A stretch of DNA of 13,510 bases from contig DHYN01000056.1 in the NCBI GenBank assembly GCA_002414125.1, forward strand, positions 11,300 to 24,809. Reading direction: 5' to 3'. The notes below the pieces were generated by a model. It had not been told where the DNA came from and did no database searches. It saw nothing but the letters and a program-made list of their open reading frames with translations. Origin of the DNA: Ruminococcus sp. UBA5129 (GTDB lineage: Bacteria > Bacillota > Clostridia > Oscillospirales > Ruminococcaceae). The number at the start of each line of letters is the position of its first letter. Positions within the stretch are counted from its first letter, which is position 1. A program made the translations under genes and the position numbers. This document shows positions 13,044 through 13,510 of the stretch, piece by piece.

Positions 13044-13510
13044 ATGAACCTGACACGCGAAAGGCTTGAACAAGCGATCGAAAACGAAAAAGCGCTCAAA
13101 AAGGAGATGGACCGCTCATTAAAGGGATGGCTCATTGCTACGGCGGCTATCACGCTGCTCGAGCTCGTATTGGCAGATGTGCTTTCGTTCGGACTTGGTG
13201 AATGGAGCGTGATGATCGTGCTCGATCTGGTATATTTGTATTGTTTCCCGTATATAATTACTTTGACGAGCAGACAGGCGAGGCGGACTGCCTGCTTTGC
13301 GGAATACCGTGATTCGTTCAGATATTCGCGCAAATACAGGAACCACACCATGCTCTCGTTCGAGATATTCAACGACTTTGGAAGGTGCGACTGGGAGAAG
13401 TATATCGACTCGCTTCTCGAAAACGAGAGGAGAGCCTCCAACCGCTATATGCTTTTGCAGAGCAAGGAAACATATCTGAATATGAAGTGCCGATTCGATG
13501 AAGCGGCTTT
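13044..13510 (+). CDS. Membrane protein of unknown function, cut by the window end
   Basis: An open frame of 155 codons that runs off the right edge. The ATG at 13044 has GGAGG 6 nt ahead. Residues about 1-25 are charged and probably helical (MNLTRERLEQAIENEK). Two hydrophobic segments follow, about 28-49 (WLIATAAITLLELVLADVL) and about 54-73 (WSVMIVLDLVYLYCF), then a charged, Arg/Tyr/Glu-rich soluble region with phrases such as SFEIFNDFGRCDWEKY. I do not recognise the family. It lies 34 bp after mreB, on the same strand and apparently in the same transcript, so a link to the cell envelope is possible but unproven. Confidence 0.75.
   Translation, partial: MNLTRERLEQAIENEKALKKEMDRSLKGWLIATAAITLLELVLADVLSFGLGEWSVMIVLDLVYLYCFPYIITLTSRQARRTACFAEYRDSFRYSRKYRNHTMLSFEIFNDFGRCDWEKYIDSLLENERRASNRYMLLQSKETYLNMKCRFDEAA

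Noticed and set aside
12479..13441. Minus-strand open frame of 320 codons over mreB and the last gene
   Set aside because: It spans the mreB end and the plus-strand gene starting at 13044, both of which have good start sites and sensible proteins. It shows no domain.

Overview
The window looks like chromosomal DNA from a fibre-degrading, cellulosome-producing Firmicute of the Ruminococcus type. Three of its proteins end in type I dockerin modules. One is a GH9 cellulase with a CBM3c-like module and another a BspA-type leucine-rich-repeat protein with Thr/Pro/Glu linkers. The promoters are AT-rich with near-consensus sigma-A boxes and the Shine-Dalgarno sequences are strong. The species cannot be fixed from the sequence alone. 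No RNA gene, insertion sequence, CRISPR array or prophage gene was seen.

Layout. (1) 28-1465, minus strand: an ECF-type sigma factor and, 4 bp downstream, a single-pass membrane protein that is probably its anti-sigma factor. (2) 1621-3651, minus strand: a secreted LRR/Ig-like/Ig-like/dockerin protein. (3) 3652-3866: a divergent promoter region. (4) 3867-6182, plus strand: the GH9-CBM3c-dockerin endoglucanase. (5) 6298-7956, plus strand: a secreted SGNH/GDSL-like protein with a long PTEA-type linker and a dockerin. (6) 8034-8384: a small membrane-anchored protein of unknown function. (7) 8458 to the window end, plus strand: a likely operon of an acyltransferase-3 membrane protein, a RecD2-type helicase, an MreB-family protein and a two-helix membrane protein cut by the window edge.

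How it works together. Genes 2, 4 and 5 form a small cellulosome cluster. The GH9 enzyme cuts cellulose. The LRR-Ig protein probably binds or organises at the surface. The SGNH-like protein would be a carbohydrate esterase if active, but its visible catalytic blocks are degenerate. The dockerins fall into two types. Those of the LRR and SGNH proteins are almost identical (70 of 72 residues), while that of the cellulase is quite different, so two cohesin partners are likely. The two similar dockerin ends and their terminators form a 240-bp-plus inverted repeat around the cellulase, a sign of recent duplication or gene conversion. The sigma/anti-sigma pair is a candidate but unproven regulator of the cluster; the cluster's visible promoters are housekeeping in type. 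The right third is housekeeping (cell envelope, DNA repair, cell shape) and looks unrelated to the cellulosome.
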